Source: Cytophagaceae bacterium (GTDB lineage: Bacteria; Bacteroidota; Bacteroidia; Cytophagales; Flexibacteraceae). Taken from it: a stretch of 64,000 nucleotides of DNA. Each line of letters opens with the position of its first letter. Positions within the stretch are counted from its first letter, which is position 1. The stretch lies in contig JAIXYP010000035.1 of assembly GCA_027490155.1 (NCBI GenBank), positions 1-64,000 on the forward strand, written 5' to 3'. The position numbers and the translations under genes are program-made. The notes under the pieces are model-generated. The model saw only the letters and a list, made by a program, of their open reading frames with translations. It did no database searches and was not told where the DNA came from. Below, piece after piece: positions 63,260 to 64,000 of the stretch.

Positions 63260-64000
63260 ATGAAGCGACTTTTCTATAAACAAGTACACTACAAACAGAT
63301 TGACATCAATACGGCCTCTCCTAAAGCGCCTGGGGCCAGTATTATGGTGATCTACACGGGGGGAACCCTTGGCATGGTGTATGACCAAGAGGGCAAAAGT
63401 TTGGTCCCGTTTGACTTTGAGCAGATACTCGAGAAAATCCCTGAAATCAGTCGTTTTGAGTTTCAGCTGCGGGTAATAAGTTTCAACCAGCTGATTGACT
63501 CTGCCAATGTAACCCCGGCTCATTGGATCGCCTTGGCAACTTTGATCGAGGAGAACTACCATTTTTATAACGGCTTTGTCATCATCCATGGCACGGACAC
63601 GATGGCCTACAGTGCCTCGGCGCTTAGCTACCTGCTAGAGGATCTGAACAAACCTGTTATTTTCACTGGGGCCCAGTTGCCAATTGGTGCTGTCAGGACA
63701 GATGCCAGAGAAAATCTTATCACCGCCCTTGAGATTGCAGCTGCCCGCCGAGATGGTCGCCCACTTGTCTGTGAGGTTGCACTCTATTTTAACAATCAAC
63801 TGCTGCGTGGGAACCGGGCCCGCAAAGTCGAAAGTGCCCATTTTGGTGCCTTCGAGAGCCGAAACTACCCTCCCTTGGCCGAAAGTGGCATACGGATTAC
63901 CTACAATAACGCAGCCCTAAAACCTTACCAACCCTTTGACACCCTGACCGTCTTTAAAAAGATGGATACTAGGGTAGCGATCTTGAAGCTCTTCCCGGGC
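63260..64000 (+). CDS. ansA: Type I L-asparaginase (partial, 3' end outside window)
   Basis: 247 residues visible, starting MKRLFYKQVHYKQ and open to the right edge. The first catalytic motif is VIYTGGTLGMVYD (nucleophile Thr), the second is IIHGTDTMAYSASALSYLL (Thr-Asp pair), then FTGAQLPIGAVRTDARENLI and LRGNRARKVESAHFGAFESR. This is the cytoplasmic type I form, which hydrolyses asparagine to aspartate and ammonia. I see no signal peptide. Confidence 0.94.
   Translation, partial: MKRLFYKQVHYKQIDINTASPKAPGASIMVIYTGGTLGMVYDQEGKSLVPFDFEQILEKIPEISRFEFQLRVISFNQLIDSANVTPAHWIALATLIEENYHFYNGFVIIHGTDTMAYSASALSYLLEDLNKPVIFTGAQLPIGAVRTDARENLITALEIAAARRDGRPLVCEVALYFNNQLLRGNRARKVESAHFGAFESRNYPPLAESGIRITYNNAALKPYQPFDTLTVFKKMDTRVAILKLFPG

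Overview
The window reads as chromosomal DNA from a member of the Bacteroidota; I cannot fix the order. Several things point there: perfect TAnnTTTG promoter -7 elements in front of many genes, a MurF-alanine racemase fusion, a type IX secretion C-terminal sorting domain, a DUF4296 lipoprotein, a WG-repeat protein, a bactofilin next to an AtpZ-like gene, an alanine/glutamate-rich tail on ribosomal protein S16, and a GDRP-rich N-terminal extension typical of Bacteroidota pseudouridine synthases. Genes are dense, lie on both strands and mostly form short operons. I see no tRNA, rRNA, insertion sequence, prophage or CRISPR array.

Layout. 1-0.6 kb: 5' part of a minus-strand gene with a GDRP-rich repetitive N-terminus. 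0.7-5.2 kb: small membrane protein, DASH-type cryptochrome/photolyase, PpiD-like foldase. 5.3-8.9 kb: DUF58 protein, DUF4296 lipoprotein, short-chain dehydrogenase, and a rarA gene broken by one in-frame TAG. 9-14.6 kb: metallo-beta-lactamase fold hydrolase, membrane-anchored endonuclease/exonuclease/phosphatase protein, TPR proteins, hisH. 14.9-17.6 kb: cold shock protein and convergent menaquinone genes menF/menA. 17.9-22.5 kb: two Tat-signal sugar enzymes and a DUF255 thioredoxin-like protein. 22.5-28.4 kb: ispF, M16 peptidase, methylmalonyl-CoA epimerase, acetyltransferase-like protein, RelA/SpoT. 28.4-32.5 kb: agmatine-to-putrescine pair aguB-aguA and a PolX/PHP protein with a degraded polymerase motif. 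32.5-37.5 kb: flavin reductase-like protein, membrane protein, MazG-like pyrophosphohydrolase, dihydroorotase, bactofilin, AtpZ, ispD. 37.5-40 kb: the ribosomal/tRNA operon rpsP-rimM-trmD-rplS. 40-48 kb: type IX-secreted beta-propeller protein, hisS, an orphan CoA-transferase alpha subunit, a radical SAM/SPASM protein divergent from a WG-repeat protein. 48-56 kb: asnB, murF-alr, UPF0316 protein, rsmH, enolase. 56-64 kb: PQQ-type sugar dehydrogenase, hemB, Fur-family regulator, ABC ATPase, nadE, tatD, and the start of a type I asparaginase.

The content is mostly housekeeping: cell wall precursors, isoprenoids (ispD, ispF), menaquinone, heme, NAD, pyrimidines, polyamines, translation and the stringent response. 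I found no convincing undescribed multi-gene system. The best leads are the single-codon disruption of rarA in its sensor-1 motif, a group of promoters placed so close to start codons that leaderless mRNAs are likely, hairpins in the leaders of rplS, rpsP and the relA/spoT gene, and the PolX protein whose nucleotidyltransferase motif is eroded while its PHP motif is intact.
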